In this document: one piece after another, positions 22,237-34,094 of the stretch
Numbering within the stretch: the stretch's first letter is position 1
Layout of the letters: each line of letters begins with the position of its first letter
Source: Glomus cerebriforme
Taxonomy: Eukaryota; Glomeromycota; Glomeromycetes; Glomerales; Glomeraceae
Assembly: GCA_003550305.1 (NCBI GenBank)
Contig: QKYT01000284.1
Span: forward strand, 11,629 to 75,628
Length of the DNA stretch: 64,000 nt
Reading direction: 5' to 3'
Position numbers and translations under genes: made by a program
Notes under the pieces: generated by a model
Seen by the model: only the letters and a program-made list of their open reading frames with translations
What the model was told of the DNA's origin: nothing
Database searches by the model: none

Positions 22237-25210
22237 TTACTTTGTAAAGTCTATGATTTCTACTGAACTATCGTTAACGTTATCATATTTTGGAAGATCT
22301 TTTGTATAAGGATTAAGTAATCGAGATGTATAAACAGCTTGAGCTGATTGGTTATTTTCAATATTTGAAAGATTTGCTTGTCGGTATTTTTCTGCTTCTT
22401 TAAATTGCTTATCAATTTCATCATTTTGCATTTCATTATTTTCCAAATTAACGTTAAAATTTACTTTAGCATATGAACCATTATAAGAGTTAATAAATAA
22501 CTTTATAAATTTATGAATTTCAGTTATACTTGGTCTAAAACTTGGATTTGAATTCCAACATCTTTTCATTAAATCAATGTAGCATTTTGGTGCTTCCGAC
22601 TCTTTTATTTCAGGTCTAATTCCATTGCATATATTTAATGCCAGAATATTATCATGAGCATAATTGGAAAAAGGTTGTCTTCCAGTTGCTATATAATACA
22701 TTAACATGCCAAAACTATATATATCTGCTGCTTGGGTATAAGATTTTCCATTTAATACTTCAGGGGCTACATAAGGCATAACTCCAAAAACTTTTGTTTC
22801 ATCCATATTACCAACTTCTCCACATAATCCCATATCTGAAATATAGTAGCATTCTTCACTATCTTTAACTAGTATATTTCCTGTATGAAAATCACGATGA
22901 ACCATATTTTTTTGATGAATTTCTTTAAGACCATATAATATACTATCTAATATATCGATTTTGCGTTCCCAATTAAAATCTTCATACTTTTTCTTTACCC
23001 AACCATTAAGACTTCCATTTTCTGCATATTCAAGAACCATAATATATTCTTTTGTATCTGGATTTTGAGATATTCCATATATACTAATAATTTGTGCAGT
23101 TTTCCTTACCAAATGTGCTTTAACCTATTAAAGTAAAATAAAAAATTATTATTATATAAAAAAAGTATAAATTACATTAATAACACATACCTCATTTAAA
23201 AATTCTTTGCTGATATTTTCTGAATTATGTAAACATTTTAAAGCAACTTTAATTCCTGATTTTGTATATTTCTTTTCCTTCTCATTAAATTCTAAGAATC
23301 CCTTCCATATTGCTGAATATACTGTAGCAAAACCACCTTTACCTATTTCTTTAAAATTACTAAACTGATTGTATGGTATCCATTGAAATAATATATCATT
23401 AAATTCTTTAATATTTAATTGTGCTTCTTGAATTAAATTATCAACATTTTTGTTTCCGCTGGTCCAATTTGCAAAATCATTTATTAAATTATCAAGTTGA
23501 CATGACTTACACCATTTACTAGATATGCTTGTATATTTTTTACCACATGTTTCACAATAATTATCATTAAGAATTATTATATAATCATTTGTGTCTGGAT
23601 TTTTAGATATTCCATATATAACATCTGTAGCATTACGTTTAGTTGGATATTTTTTAACCTATTAAAACAAAATAAAATCATTATATTAAAATTACTTAAT
23701 ATTGAATTGAAAAAAAAAACAGAAAATTTTTCATACCTCATTTAAAAATTCATCAGTCATATTTTGTGAATTATAAAAGCATTTTAAGTCAACTTTTTTG
23801 TCAGGGTTTCTTGTCTTCCCATTTTCCCATATTGCTGAATATAATGTAATTTTATTATCTTTGCCTATTTCTTTAATATTATTAAATTGATTATATGGTA
23901 TCCATTCAAATACTACGTCAAGAATACTAAAATTTAATTGTTTTTCTTGAATAAAATCATCAATCTTTTGGTTTCCACTTGTCCAATTTGTAAAATTATT
24001 TTTTAAATTATTAATTATACATGTACACCATTTACTAGGTAATTCTGTATATTCTTTACCACATTCTTCACAATAAATCTCAGTAAGAACTATAATATAA
24101 TCATTTGTATCTGGACTTTTAGATATTCCATATATAACATCTGTAGCATTACGTTTAGTTGAATATTTTTTAACCTAATAAAACAAATAAAATCATTATA
24201 TTAAAATTACTTAACATTGAATTAAAAAAAAAAACAAAAAATCTTCATACCTCATTTAAAAATTCATTAGTGATATTTTGTGAATTATAAAAACATTTTA
24301 AATTGACTTTTTTATCAGAATTTCTCATTTGCCCTTTATTATATTCATAATATAATGGTCCATCCATCCATATTGCTGAATATAATGTGTTTTCATTATC
24401 TTTACCTATTTCTTTAGTATTTTTAAATTGATTGTATGGTATCCATTCAAACGATACATCATCATGTTCATCAATATTTAGTTGTTTTTCTTGAATAAGA
24501 TCATCAATTTTTTTATTTCCACTTGTCCAATTTATAAAATTATTATTTAAATTATTAATTTGACATGATTTACACCATTTGTAATCTATTTTAGAATATA
24601 TTTTATCACATTCTCCACAATAACTATTATTAAGAATCATAATATAATCCTTTGTATCTGGATTTTGAGATATTCCATATATTACATCTACACTACGACT
24701 ACTAATAGAATATTTTTTAACCTGTTAAAATAAACAAAATTATTATTATATTAAAAGTATTTAAGATTAAATAAAATAAACAGAAATTATCCATACCTCG
24801 TTTAAAAATTCATTAATGTTATTTTGAGAATTATAAAAACATTTTAAATCAACTTTTTTATCGGAGTCTTTTATCCATCCTTTATTAAATTTATAATATA
24901 ATGGACCATTCTTCCATATTGCTGAATATAATATAGTTTCACTATCTTTGCCCATTTCTTTAATATTCTTAAACTGATTGTATGGTACCCATCCAAGTAC
25001 TATCATATCGACAAATTTATTAAAATTTATTTGGTTTTCTCGAATAAATTCATCGATTTTTTTATTTCCACTAGTCCAGTCCGTAAAACAATTTATTGAT
25101 TCACATAAATCACACCATTGATACTCTGTATCAAAGATAACTTTACATTGTTCACCACATTCTTCGCATTTGTCTGGTTCTTTATTTAATAAATTGTTTT
25201 GGAATGACAT
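22237..25210 (-). CDS. tandem-module kinase: four zinc-ribbon/N-lobe modules and one kinase C-lobe
   Basis: Five exons, all joined in phase 0: 25210-24797, 24721-24251, 24174-23737, 23658-23191, 23124-22237, about 892 residues. Exons 1-4 each carry a CxxC...CxxC zinc ribbon, an NWTSGNxxID motif, W(I/V)PYNQF and a kinase N-lobe ending FLNE. Exons 2-4 begin with the beta4-beta5 strands of the preceding lobe (VKKYxxxRxxxDVIYGISxxPDT) and then go straight into the next zinc ribbon. Modules 1-3 have a degenerate glycine loop (GKDxxxxLYSAIW) but keep the lysine (VDLKCF or VNLKCF). Module 4 has GKGGFATVY and VALKCL. Exon 5 supplies the only C-lobe: HRDFHTGN, ISDMGLC, VAPEVL, RPSITEI. Module 3 has a shortened second cysteine pair (WCTC). 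The stop overlaps a good donor (AAA|GTAAGT at 22240), so a small last exon at 22166-22154 is possible. An alternative is several separate genes, but only exon 1 has an upstream start and only exon 5 ends a kinase. Confidence 0.72.
23191..25210 (-). repeat. tandem exon duplication, period about 514-546 bp
   Basis: Equivalent exon ends at 24797, 24251, 23737 and 23191 are 546, 514 and 546 bp apart. Each unit holds one exon of the kinase gene and one intron of about 67-76 nt, with the same GAG|GTATG donor and ...TTAATAG or AACAG|GTTAAA acceptor. Confidence 0.8.
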
Positions 25211-26194
25211 TTTGATATTTTAAAAGACGACGACAAAAAAATCAAAATTTTGAAATTATGCCCTATTTATTGGCATAAATATTATTGTCGCTAAATAAGG
25301 TAATATAATCTAAAAAAAATATTTTCTAAACAAGGTTCAGTCACACCAATTTTTTTATCAATGTGTTTCACAACTCGGATCCCCCTTTTTATGACATTAT
25401 AGGAATTAATCATCGTTAAACAATGTTTAACATGTGAAACTTAATTCGTTTTTTATTGTTACTTTTTACATATTGTTCGATAATAACCAAAAATCCAACA
25501 TACTCAGTGCCCACAATTGGTACCTATACAAAGGAATAAAAGATAATAAATACATTTGCTTAATGAATGGAGTAATCTTTGATTTCGAAACACTAAGGGA
25601 TAATATCAGATAATATCCCATATATGGAATAAATGTTAAGTATAAAAATATACAATAGGGTAACTTTTTATTAATGTTTCGATTGTAAATACACTTTGAA
25701 TGAAACATTTGTATTTAATAAAATCGATATAATAGTTAATATCATTTTTTTTAATAAATAATTTGTCCAAAATGATTTATTTTTATAATTTTCAAGTGTC
25801 TGTATATGAATCTTGTGACAAAATTATCATGAATTGCTGCTTGTGATGATGTAATGTGTTACTGATTCATTATCTAAATAAAAAATTCGGAATATCGAAT
25901 AGTTTATACATACCAAGTTTCTTTCTAGATTTTCAAATCAAGATGCAAATTACTCGGTAAAAAGCATTTTATTTTTATAGTAAATAGTATTTATACATGA
26001 TGGATATGATTATGCAAATAAAAAATAACTTGTAAATTATGATTATAAAATAAACATTTTTTATACGAACTCATGTTAGCTCTAATATAATAATTATATA
26101 TATATATATATATAAACTACAAAATCCGATTTCATAAAACTTCTAGAATATGATATATTAAAAACAATTATGTTGAATTAAAAAAAATATTAAA
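25211..26194. other. intergenic boundary between kinase cluster and conserved gene block
   Basis: No gene seen. Contains a (TA)n run at about 26093-26114 near the 3' end of the eIF3f gene. Confidence 0.5.
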
Positions 26195-27475
26195 TTAAAC
26201 AAGTAATTGTAATCTTTCTGCGATAGCAAGTTGTGTTCGTGTCATGTTTGCAAGGTAGGAGACCATTAATAAATCCTAAAATAAATAATAAAAGATTTAG
26301 TAATTAAACATTTTAAAAGTTGTCCACGAAAATTTCTTACCTGTAGATGACCGTTAAACATTTTTTCAAATTCAACTTTATCGATTTTGGGTACAACTGA
26401 AATTGTATCCATTAAAAATCGACCAATTGTATTATTAGCGGGTATGCTTCCATCCTATATCAATATTAAAGAAAATTTAATACATCTAAATTTACACAAA
26501 AGAAAATGATTAGATCAGTTCGTTTAATCTAATACTTGCCAAGACTTTATTCACATACTCCGTAACTCTCTCTAGCATTTCCTGAACGGCAACTATTGTT
26601 TTTTCAAGGTTGTCCATGTCAGAAATTAAAGATGTGGAACGATTTATATCATTTTTTGCAGATGCAAGAAGATCGACTAAATAAAAAAAAAGCAAAAGAA
26701 CTAATTAAATCCAATATGTAAATATTTGATCTTTTCAATTAATAATTTCACTTACGTCCACTTCGTTCAGCATCAAAATACTTGACATCACATGGGACAG
26801 GTAAAAATAAACAATTCTCTGGCTTTGCGGAAATTCCAATTGGTGCACTATTCGAATTAAAATTATAATTATTGTACAAATCAAGAAATAAAAAGCTTGT
26901 TTCTTTTACCTAACGTATGTTTTAACACCCAGAAGTTTTTCATCATTCTTGAGATCAGTATCCATAGTTAAATGAATGGCTTGAAATGGCGGCATAACTT
27001 CTCTTGAATAAAAATCTTGGATAAGAGCGTTCCATTGATTAAGATTAGAACCAGTGGCATACCACCCGACAATCACTTCCTTTGCATTAACCTTTTTGTG
27101 AAGTTCAAACATGTTACGGTGATATTCCATGTCTACGGCAACCTAAAATATTTTATATAAGTCCGTTTTCTAATTTTAATATACGATCTCGCTCATAAGA
27201 ATGTAAACCTGGTTATCTTTAGTTTCATCGTGAGAAACAGGGAAACAATTTCTAACTTCTACTTCGCTCCCATCTTCACTTCTAACACCTAATAAGGTTC
27301 CGATTACTCGGTGTTGTTTTTCTTGTCTACGAAGATAATGATCGAGAATAGAAAACAGCACTACTGGGTTAACCGAAACCGTAAAGGAACGGCTTTGGGG
27401 AACAACAAAGCCCGTAGCCGAGGTAGTGGGAGGGAAAGAAAGATTCAAAGCTGAAGTTGCAGCGTCAATTGGCAT
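26195..27475 (-). CDS. EIF3F: translation initiation factor eIF3 subunit f
   Basis: Six exons (27475-27209, 27142-26910, 26847-26756, 26676-26540, 26454-26341, 26275-26195) give 307 residues. It is an MPN-domain protein of the eIF3 complex, which acts in 43S pre-initiation complex assembly in the cytoplasm. The sequence shows VNPVVLFSILDHYLRR, RVIGTLLGVRSEDG, VNAKEVIVGWYATGSNLN, IHLTMDT and the C-terminal NNTIGRFLMD...DLLMVSYLANMTRTQLAI, all matching eIF3f. The JAMM metal motif is absent (GWYATG in place of GWYHTH), as in other eIF3f proteins. Intron 4 has a GC donor (TTG|GCAAGT); with it the frame and the family alignment are kept. It is divergent from the RRB1 gene, with 187 bp between starts. 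Confidence 0.93.
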
Positions 27476-27662
27476 ATTTACTAGTAAAGATTCATAAAAA
27501 AAACTAAATCTATAGTAATGATATTAAAATTTGAGCCAAGCCACAAAAATTGGCCAATCACGAACAAAGATCGGAATTTTTTTTTTTTTGCACGATTATC
27601 TATAATTTTTTTTTATTTTTTTATTGAAAAAAAAAAAAATCTTAAAATTTTACATAAAAAAA
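27476..27662. promoter_or_regulatory. bidirectional promoter, eIF3f / RRB1, with palindromic CCAAT box
   Basis: 187 bp separate the two ATGs. A perfect 10-bp palindrome ATTGGCCAAT at 27549-27558 gives a CCAAT box on each strand, the site type bound by HAP/NF-Y complexes. Poly-T and poly-A tracts follow on the RRB1 side. Confidence 0.6.
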
Positions 27663-29720
27663 ATGTCAAAACGTACTACAGAAGATATAGATACTTCGGA
27701 CGTTCAATTTCCGAAAGCTCCCTTTGGCCAACCTGAAGGAAAAAGTAGGTCGGTGAAAGAAGTAGGGGATATGGGAGAATTTGAAGACCCTTGGGAAGAC
27801 GAATATGAAACGGAATCTGAGGAAGAAGTAATTGAAGAGGAAAATGAGGATAATGAAGGCGATGGTACGGAATTCGAATGGAACAGAATTCGACTTAATT
27901 AATATAAATATTAATCGTACATGTTCTAATTTCAAATAAAGTAATTTCATTTTTTATTCGCTTCACAATTAATTAAATATATACGTTATTCAATATTTAT
28001 TTATTGATATAAAGCAATGGACATTGAAGAAACTGAAGTACTTCAAGTATACCTTCCTGGTCAAGAATTACAAAAGGATGAGGTTCTCGAGGCAGACCAG
28101 TCAGCTTACGAAATGTTACATTCTATGAACGTAAGATGGCCATGCCTTAGTTTTGATATATTATTGGATAATTTAGGCGAGGACAGGAAAATGGTTTGTA
28201 TTTACTTAAATTATTGTCGAATTTTCAATACGAAAATTTTTAATCATGTTTATATATATTTTTAGTATCCCGCTACAGCATATATTGTAGCTGGAACGCA
28301 AGCAGATAAACCAAAAAATAATGAATTGATAATAATGAAAATGTCCCAACTTCATAAAACGCAAAATGATGGTAAATATCTATTTATATAATAGATTTAA
28401 TTGCGAATATTAATTTTATTTATTTTATTTTATTTAGATGATTCTAATGATTCTGACAAGGAGTCTGATGACTCGGATAGCGAAAAATTAGACGAAGATC
28501 CCATTTTGGAAGAAAAAAGTTTAAAGCATTACGGAGGCGTCAATCGCGTTAGAGTCACGCCACAAAAAGATCTTCAAATAGCCGCGACTTGGGCAGACAC
28601 GGGGAAAGTGCATATTTGGGATTTGAAACCGATTATAAAAGCATTAGATACTAGAGGCTACATAATTTCACAAAAGTCATCGAAGCCAATTTATACAATA
28701 GAGAGTCACAGCATTGAGGGATTTGCAATGGATTGGTCGGGAACTGTCCCCGGAAGGTGCAATATTTTACCTGATGCTATTTTATCCCTTTTACATAATA
28801 TTGACTTCTAAAATTTTACCGACAGGCTGATAACAGGAGATATGCACACACACATTTATCTCACAACTAAAGCACAGTCCAATTTTACGGCGGATCGAAT
28901 ACCGTTCGTAGGTCATTCGTCTTCAGTTGAAGATTTACAATGGTCTCCAACTGAAAAAAATGTATTTGCAAGTGCCTCGGCCGATCAGACAGTACGTATA
29001 TGGGATACTCGAAACAAAAAGAAAGATGCTTTATGTGTCAAAGCTCATGATACGGACGTGAACGTTATTACTTGGAATCGGTTCGTAATTATGATTGTTA
29101 TTTTTTACTGGACTTTTAACAAAATTAATTTAATATTGTGAATTCTTTTTAGAAAAGTTGACTATCTGCTTGCTTCAGGTTCAGATGATGGTGTGATAAG
29201 TATATGGGATTTACGTACATTTGTAAAGTCCGTGTTATAAAACCTTACTATTTCATATTATCAGATAAAATCACCAACCGAATTCTTTTTTTTTATTCTA
29301 TAAATAGTAAAGGAACAAAACCTTCTCCTGTTGCTAATTTCAAATGGCATTCTGCGCCAATTACATCTATTGAGTGGCATCCCACAGAAGAATCAGTTCT
29401 TGGTGTATCCGGTGCAGATGATCAAATTTCTATATGGGACCTTTCGGTTGAACATGATCCCGAAGAAGATTCTGATAAGATTATCGGAAAGAGTGGTGTG
29501 GAAGTTCCTCCGCAGTTACTTTTTGTGCATCAGGTAAATGAATAAAATGATCATAAACCTCTTATTATGGAATTATAATTTACATTCTAACTAACTATTA
29601 TCATTATTGATGTAGGGTCAAAATGATATCAAAGAGTTACATTGGCATCCACAAATCCCTGGATGCATGATTAGCACAGCAGCTTCAGGGTTCAATATTT
29701 TCAAGACTGTTTCTATATAA
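27663..29720 (+). CDS. RRB1: ribosome assembly WD-repeat protein Rrb1/GRWD1
   Basis: Eight exons (27663-27864, 28015-28193, 28266-28371, 28438-28756, 28826-29080, 29153-29222 or 29214, 29308 or 29313-29533, 29616-29720). It is a nucleolar chaperone-like WD40 protein, known in yeast to act with ribosomal protein Rpl3 in 60S assembly. The acidic N-terminus [20 protein letters not shown] is followed by [15 protein letters not shown], a second acidic stretch, and WD repeats ([57 protein letters not shown]). Exon 6/7 is uncertain. The best protein alignment (LRTF-KGTKPSP) needs one base fewer than the DNA shows. The canonical alternative uses donor GT at 29215 and acceptor AG at 29311-29312 and gives LRTKPSP. 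An ATG at 28017 also exists, but the first exon splices to it in frame. Confidence 0.9.
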
Positions 29721-30130
29721 TATTTTTGTATAACATTATATTGCTAAATTTTAATTATTATTATTAAATGAAATCGAAAATTCGATAATCGATTTAAACT
29801 TTTATTTGTACAATGATATTTACAATGATAAGTTATCAAACATGAGTCATCTCTATTTATAATATCTCGAAAAACTCTACGCTCTATAAATAAGCACCAG
29901 TCCAATAAGCAACCTTAAATTATTTAAATGAATAGTTTACTGTAACCGTATATAAAAAGTCATTTTATCAGGGGTGCTTATTCTTGCTTGTTAGGATTAT
30001 TACACGATCATTTGTGCAAGTTTCCAGATCGGGAATATAAGTACCTTAACGGTTAATAACCACACTATATAATTCGAATTTTTAACACTAGTTTTCCTCG
30101 TAATATCGTTCAAAAACTATTTGTTTGGTT
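29721..30130. other. short intergenic with an inverted repeat
   Basis: AATAAGCACC at 29889-29898 and its complement GGTGCTTATT at 29973-29982 flank about 75 bp; related pieces (AATAAGCAA, TTGCTTGTT) lie just inside and outside. It could be a small palindromic element or part of the promoter of the next gene. Confidence 0.45.
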
Positions 30131-31401
30131 ATGTCTAATAACGAAGAGTTGGCTGTTGATATCGAAAACCTCACTTTTAGCTTTGGTGAATCTCCAATTT
30201 TGGAGAATGTGAATTTGCAATTACAAAAAGGAACTCGCTGTTTATTAATTGGTAATTTTTTTTTTAAAAAAAAATAAAATCATTTAAAATAAATCATTTA
30301 TGAGTAATTTACTGTTCTTTAATATTTTAGGTGCTAACGGGGCCGGGAAATCCACTTTACTGACGATATTAGCAGGGAAGAGAATGGTTCGAGATAAAGT
30401 TTTAGTTTTTGGAAAGGATGCGTTTAAAGATTCACCACTCGTACGTATAATGTTCATTTACTTAACTTTTGAATGATTCGAATTACCGACCATCTTATTT
30501 TTTGATAAATAGGGCATCACTTATCTTGGTACAGAATGGGCAAATAATCCCGTTGTTAAGGGGGATGTTCTGGTCTCTACCCTTTTATCTAACATGAAAG
30601 GCGAGAAATATCCTGAAAGAGTAAAAGAATTAATTCAAATTATGGATATCAATCCAAAATGGCATATGCATAAAATATCCGATGGAGAAAGACGTAGAGT
30701 ACAACTTGTTTTAGGATTGATTAAACCTTGGACTTTATTACTTATGGATGAAGTTACTGTTGATTTGGATTTATTGGTGCGTTCGGATTTGTTGGAATTT
30801 TTGAAAAGAGAAACCGAAAAGATGAATGCTACTATTGTAAGTCATTTTTTGAGTAAATTTAAGTGTTTTTTTTTAAACTTCAATGACACAAGCACCATAT
30901 ACTCTATTTAAATAAAAGGTTTATGCAACTCATATTTTTGATGGTAAGGAATTTTCTCTCAAGTCTAAATGCTAAATCCGATTTAAAGTATAAGACTTAA
31001 ATTCTTCTGTTTTTTTTTATTTAGGACTTGGAGACTGGCCCACTCATATCGTTCATATGAAACGTGGAACAATTGTAGCATTTCATGATTTTAATAAAAA
31101 CTTTCCAGAATTGGACAATATGGTATCTCACCAATTTTTAAACAATAAGCAACAATTAACAATTCAAGAAATTTCACAATTACATAGAAATACGAGTTCA
31201 CCGCTTTTAAAAGTTGTTGAACAATGGTTAAGAGAAGATTTAAAAGAACTTAGATTACTTCAAGCCGAGGAAAGGAAAAAGGCCGAACAAGCAAGAGATA
31301 AAGCTTTATTGGGAGAAGAAAAACCAAAGACTAAATGGGACACATTATCGGAAAATGTGGATGAATATGGTGATAAATACTATAATTATTGGGATCGTTA
31401 A
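30131..31401 (+). CDS. CAF16: Caf16-type soluble ABC ATPase
   Basis: Five exons (30131-30251, 30331-30440, 30513-30836, 30919-30943, 31025-31401) give 318 residues. There is a single nucleotide-binding domain with no membrane segment: Walker A GANGAGKST, signature SDGERRRVQ in place of LSGGQ, Walker B LLLMDEVTVDLD, and H-loop ATH. These match yeast Caf16, an ABC protein associated with the CCR4-NOT complex, and plant ABCI relatives. The C-terminal tail is charged and coiled-coil-like (LQAEERKKAEQARDKAL). Exon 4 is only 25 nt and carries the H-loop. It follows RRB1 on the same strand. Confidence 0.88.
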
Positions 31402-32377
31402 TTTATAGTAATAATTATATTGTATTAGCTTTTATGTTCGAAAATCACTGGAGTGATTTGTCACCCGTGCAATTTTTAAAATTAATAAATTATAATTTAA
31501 CCTAATGACTTTATTTGTTATTATATGTAAATTTAATTTTTTGGTTAAATTTTATGACTAGTATTTTAACTCTGGCCGTAATGATAATTTTCGGCCGGAA
31601 TTAACGATGACAATCATTAGTGAGCTTTTTTATATAAATTTCAACTTTAATTGAATTAATCTTATCTTTAAATCAAAAATAGAACGTTAAACAAACAATG
31701 ATTTGCAGTCATACATTACGATATGTGTAACTTACGATGTATAAATTTTCTCACAAAAAGAATATTACGTCACACTGCTTTATTACCCACCCTCCTTAAA
31801 GATATTCATTAGAAAGACAGTTTCCGCTCTTTCAGATAAATTAAATAATTTTTTAGTATAGAGAAGTTTATAAACGGAATAATATAAAATTAAGTCGCAA
31901 AAATTCGAAGGTAAATTGTATTATTATCTTTTAAATTCTGAAAATTTGCAAGTTACGGTACTAATATATTTATTGGACCATTTATTTCAAAAAAATCATT
32001 AGCGTTATTTAATCGAATGAAGTTTTTTGCTAGCACTTTTTTTTTTTTTTATCTTTAGAGTCTAGACTTTATATTTACTATATTTTCAGGTACAAAATAG
32101 TGAAAGAGTGAAAGAGCAAAATAAGACACTTTCAACAAGTTGAAAATTATTGATTGTATTATTTATTTAGACTTTTTAAAAATAGAGGTGTCTTCTTTTA
32201 TTTAGAAAATTCATTTAATGGTCTTTGCCGCTTTTTTACTGAACCCGAGATTTTTTTTATTGAGAATTAATTTTACTTTGAAAAGTTCTCTGGATAGAAT
32301 ATTTTTACTTATTAAATCGCTCTTGAAATTAATATTACTACAATTCACATAATTTATCACCTCGTTTACGCCTTAAA
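31402..32377. other. intergenic, nothing recognised
   Basis: AT-rich sequence of nearly 1 kb with no coding signal; a poly-T run lies near 32038. It includes the promoter of the PQ-loop gene at its right end. Confidence 0.5.
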
Positions 32378-33678
32378 ATGACACATTCATTAAGAAGTAT
32401 AGATTTTGAAATTTGTATATCTGACAATCAACCAATTGATGTATTGTTGAGTATTCTAGTTGCATTTGGCTTGTTGATAAGTTTTTTTCCACAGGTTTGA
32501 ATAAGTTTTATATTTTTACATAACATCTTATACACATATTTAATACACATAATTTCTTATTTTTATTAGGTACGTAAAATAATTAAATACAAAACGAGTG
32601 AAGGGATTAGCCCTTGGTTTCTTATGTTGGGAACCATGTCAGCAACTTGTATTCTTTTTAATATTGTAATTTTACAATTTAAAGTCATAAAATGTTGCCA
32701 ATTTGATGTAAGTTATTGTAATTTATTTATTATTATTCAAATTTTCATAATTACTTATATTTATCACACATTTTAGCCTGTCATAACGTGTTTTGAAAAC
32801 ATGTTAGGCATCATTCAACTTGCAATTCTGTGGTTTATGTGCATGGTGATTTTAGTTCTTTTTATGTTATACTTTCCTTCACATCGAAAACTTGCACCAT
32901 ACATTCGACATCTTCATTATAATACACCGCCGACTGAATGGTCAATTGAGTGGCGCAATTCTATTATTGCCGCAATTGCTGTTACGATTCACATTATTCT
33001 TACTATAGTTATTACAATATTACTTTTATTATTTTATGGACATAAAGATGTTAATTGGACAAAAATATGGGCAGATTCCTTAGGCATAATGTCAATGTTA
33101 TTAATGAGTATCCAATCCATACCGCAATTATATAGAACTTGGAAGCGTAAGGTAAGAATTGATTTCACAATATTAATTAATATAAATAGTTATTGTTATT
33201 TTAATTTATTAATATTTTAACTTAATCCATTTAGTCCGTTGGCGCACTTAGTATCGAAATGATGATTATGCAAGTTCTTGGTTCATTTATTTTTGTTTAT
33301 ACTCTTTCAAAAAGAACTAGTACCAGTTGGACCACATGGATTGTATTTTTTGTTTCAGGATGTTTACAAGGAATACTTCTTATTATGTGTATTTGCTGGC
33401 ATTATCGTTCTAAACGTCTTGGGCATGGACCATTTTACGTTGGTGAAACTGATCAACTACTTAGTCGTGATGGTCGACCATTGCTTCCTGATGAACGTAC
33501 GACGTTGATAAATAAAGCCCATAAGAGAAATCCTTCTCATAGACCTTCTACTTCAAGAGGTAGTAGCTTTAATAGCACTGTTGGTACACCTAATAAAGAT
33601 ATTACTGTAAATAATAACAATAACAATAACAATAATGATGATGATGATAATAATAATTATTTATCTGTGAAATTTTAA
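32378..33678 (+). CDS. PQ-loop repeat membrane protein
   Basis: Four exons (32378-32494, 32570-32707, 32777-33151, 33235-33678) give 357 residues. About seven hydrophobic segments and two PQ motifs: SFFPQVRKIIKYKTSEGISP and QSIPQLYRTWKRKSVGALS. This is the layout of the PQ-loop/SWEET-like group that includes cystinosin and the yeast vacuolar basic amino acid exporters (Ypq). A vacuolar or lysosome-like amino acid transporter is the likely role, by family only. The long loop after segment 4 (HRKLAPYIRHLHYN) is larger than usual. The tail is Ser/Asn/Asp-rich, with an Asn-Asp homopolymer coded by AAT/AAC/GAT repeats. A possible vacuolar sorting signal (DQLLS) precedes it. Confidence 0.82.
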
Positions 33679-34094
33679 TGGACTTTTCGATAGATGTAAT
33701 TTTATTACTTTATTATAGAGATGTAAATTATTTTCTTCAATTTTCTTTTCATCATTCTTTTGTATAAGATGACAATTAAAAATGTTTTTTTTAAGTAATT
33801 TTTAATTATGTTCATAAATTTAATAAATTGTTATTATAAAAGAATGAGATTTCTCTACGTGACAGACTGGCAGTAAAGAAGAATCTCGGACACGTGCCCG
33901 AGCCTTTTTTTTACCCAGCATTACGATATGTAAAATCATAGTAACACCGGCTAGCTTGTTAATGCTGGTCAAATTTTAGATACGATGATGCGATTGCAGA
34001 TTCTGATCACGAATTTTTTTTTTTTTTTAATCTCAAAAGTTCCTAAATCGACTTATAATATTTTTTTATTTCTCCAAGTCAACCATTAGTAGAT
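33679..34094. promoter_or_regulatory. RACK1 upstream region with palindromic E-box
   Basis: The 18-bp imperfect palindrome CTCGGACACGTGCCCGAG at 33885-33902, centred on the E-box CACGTG, lies about 190 bp before the RACK1 start and is followed by an eight-T run. CACGTG is the core bound by bHLH factors such as Cbf1. The binding factor here is inference. Confidence 0.45.
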
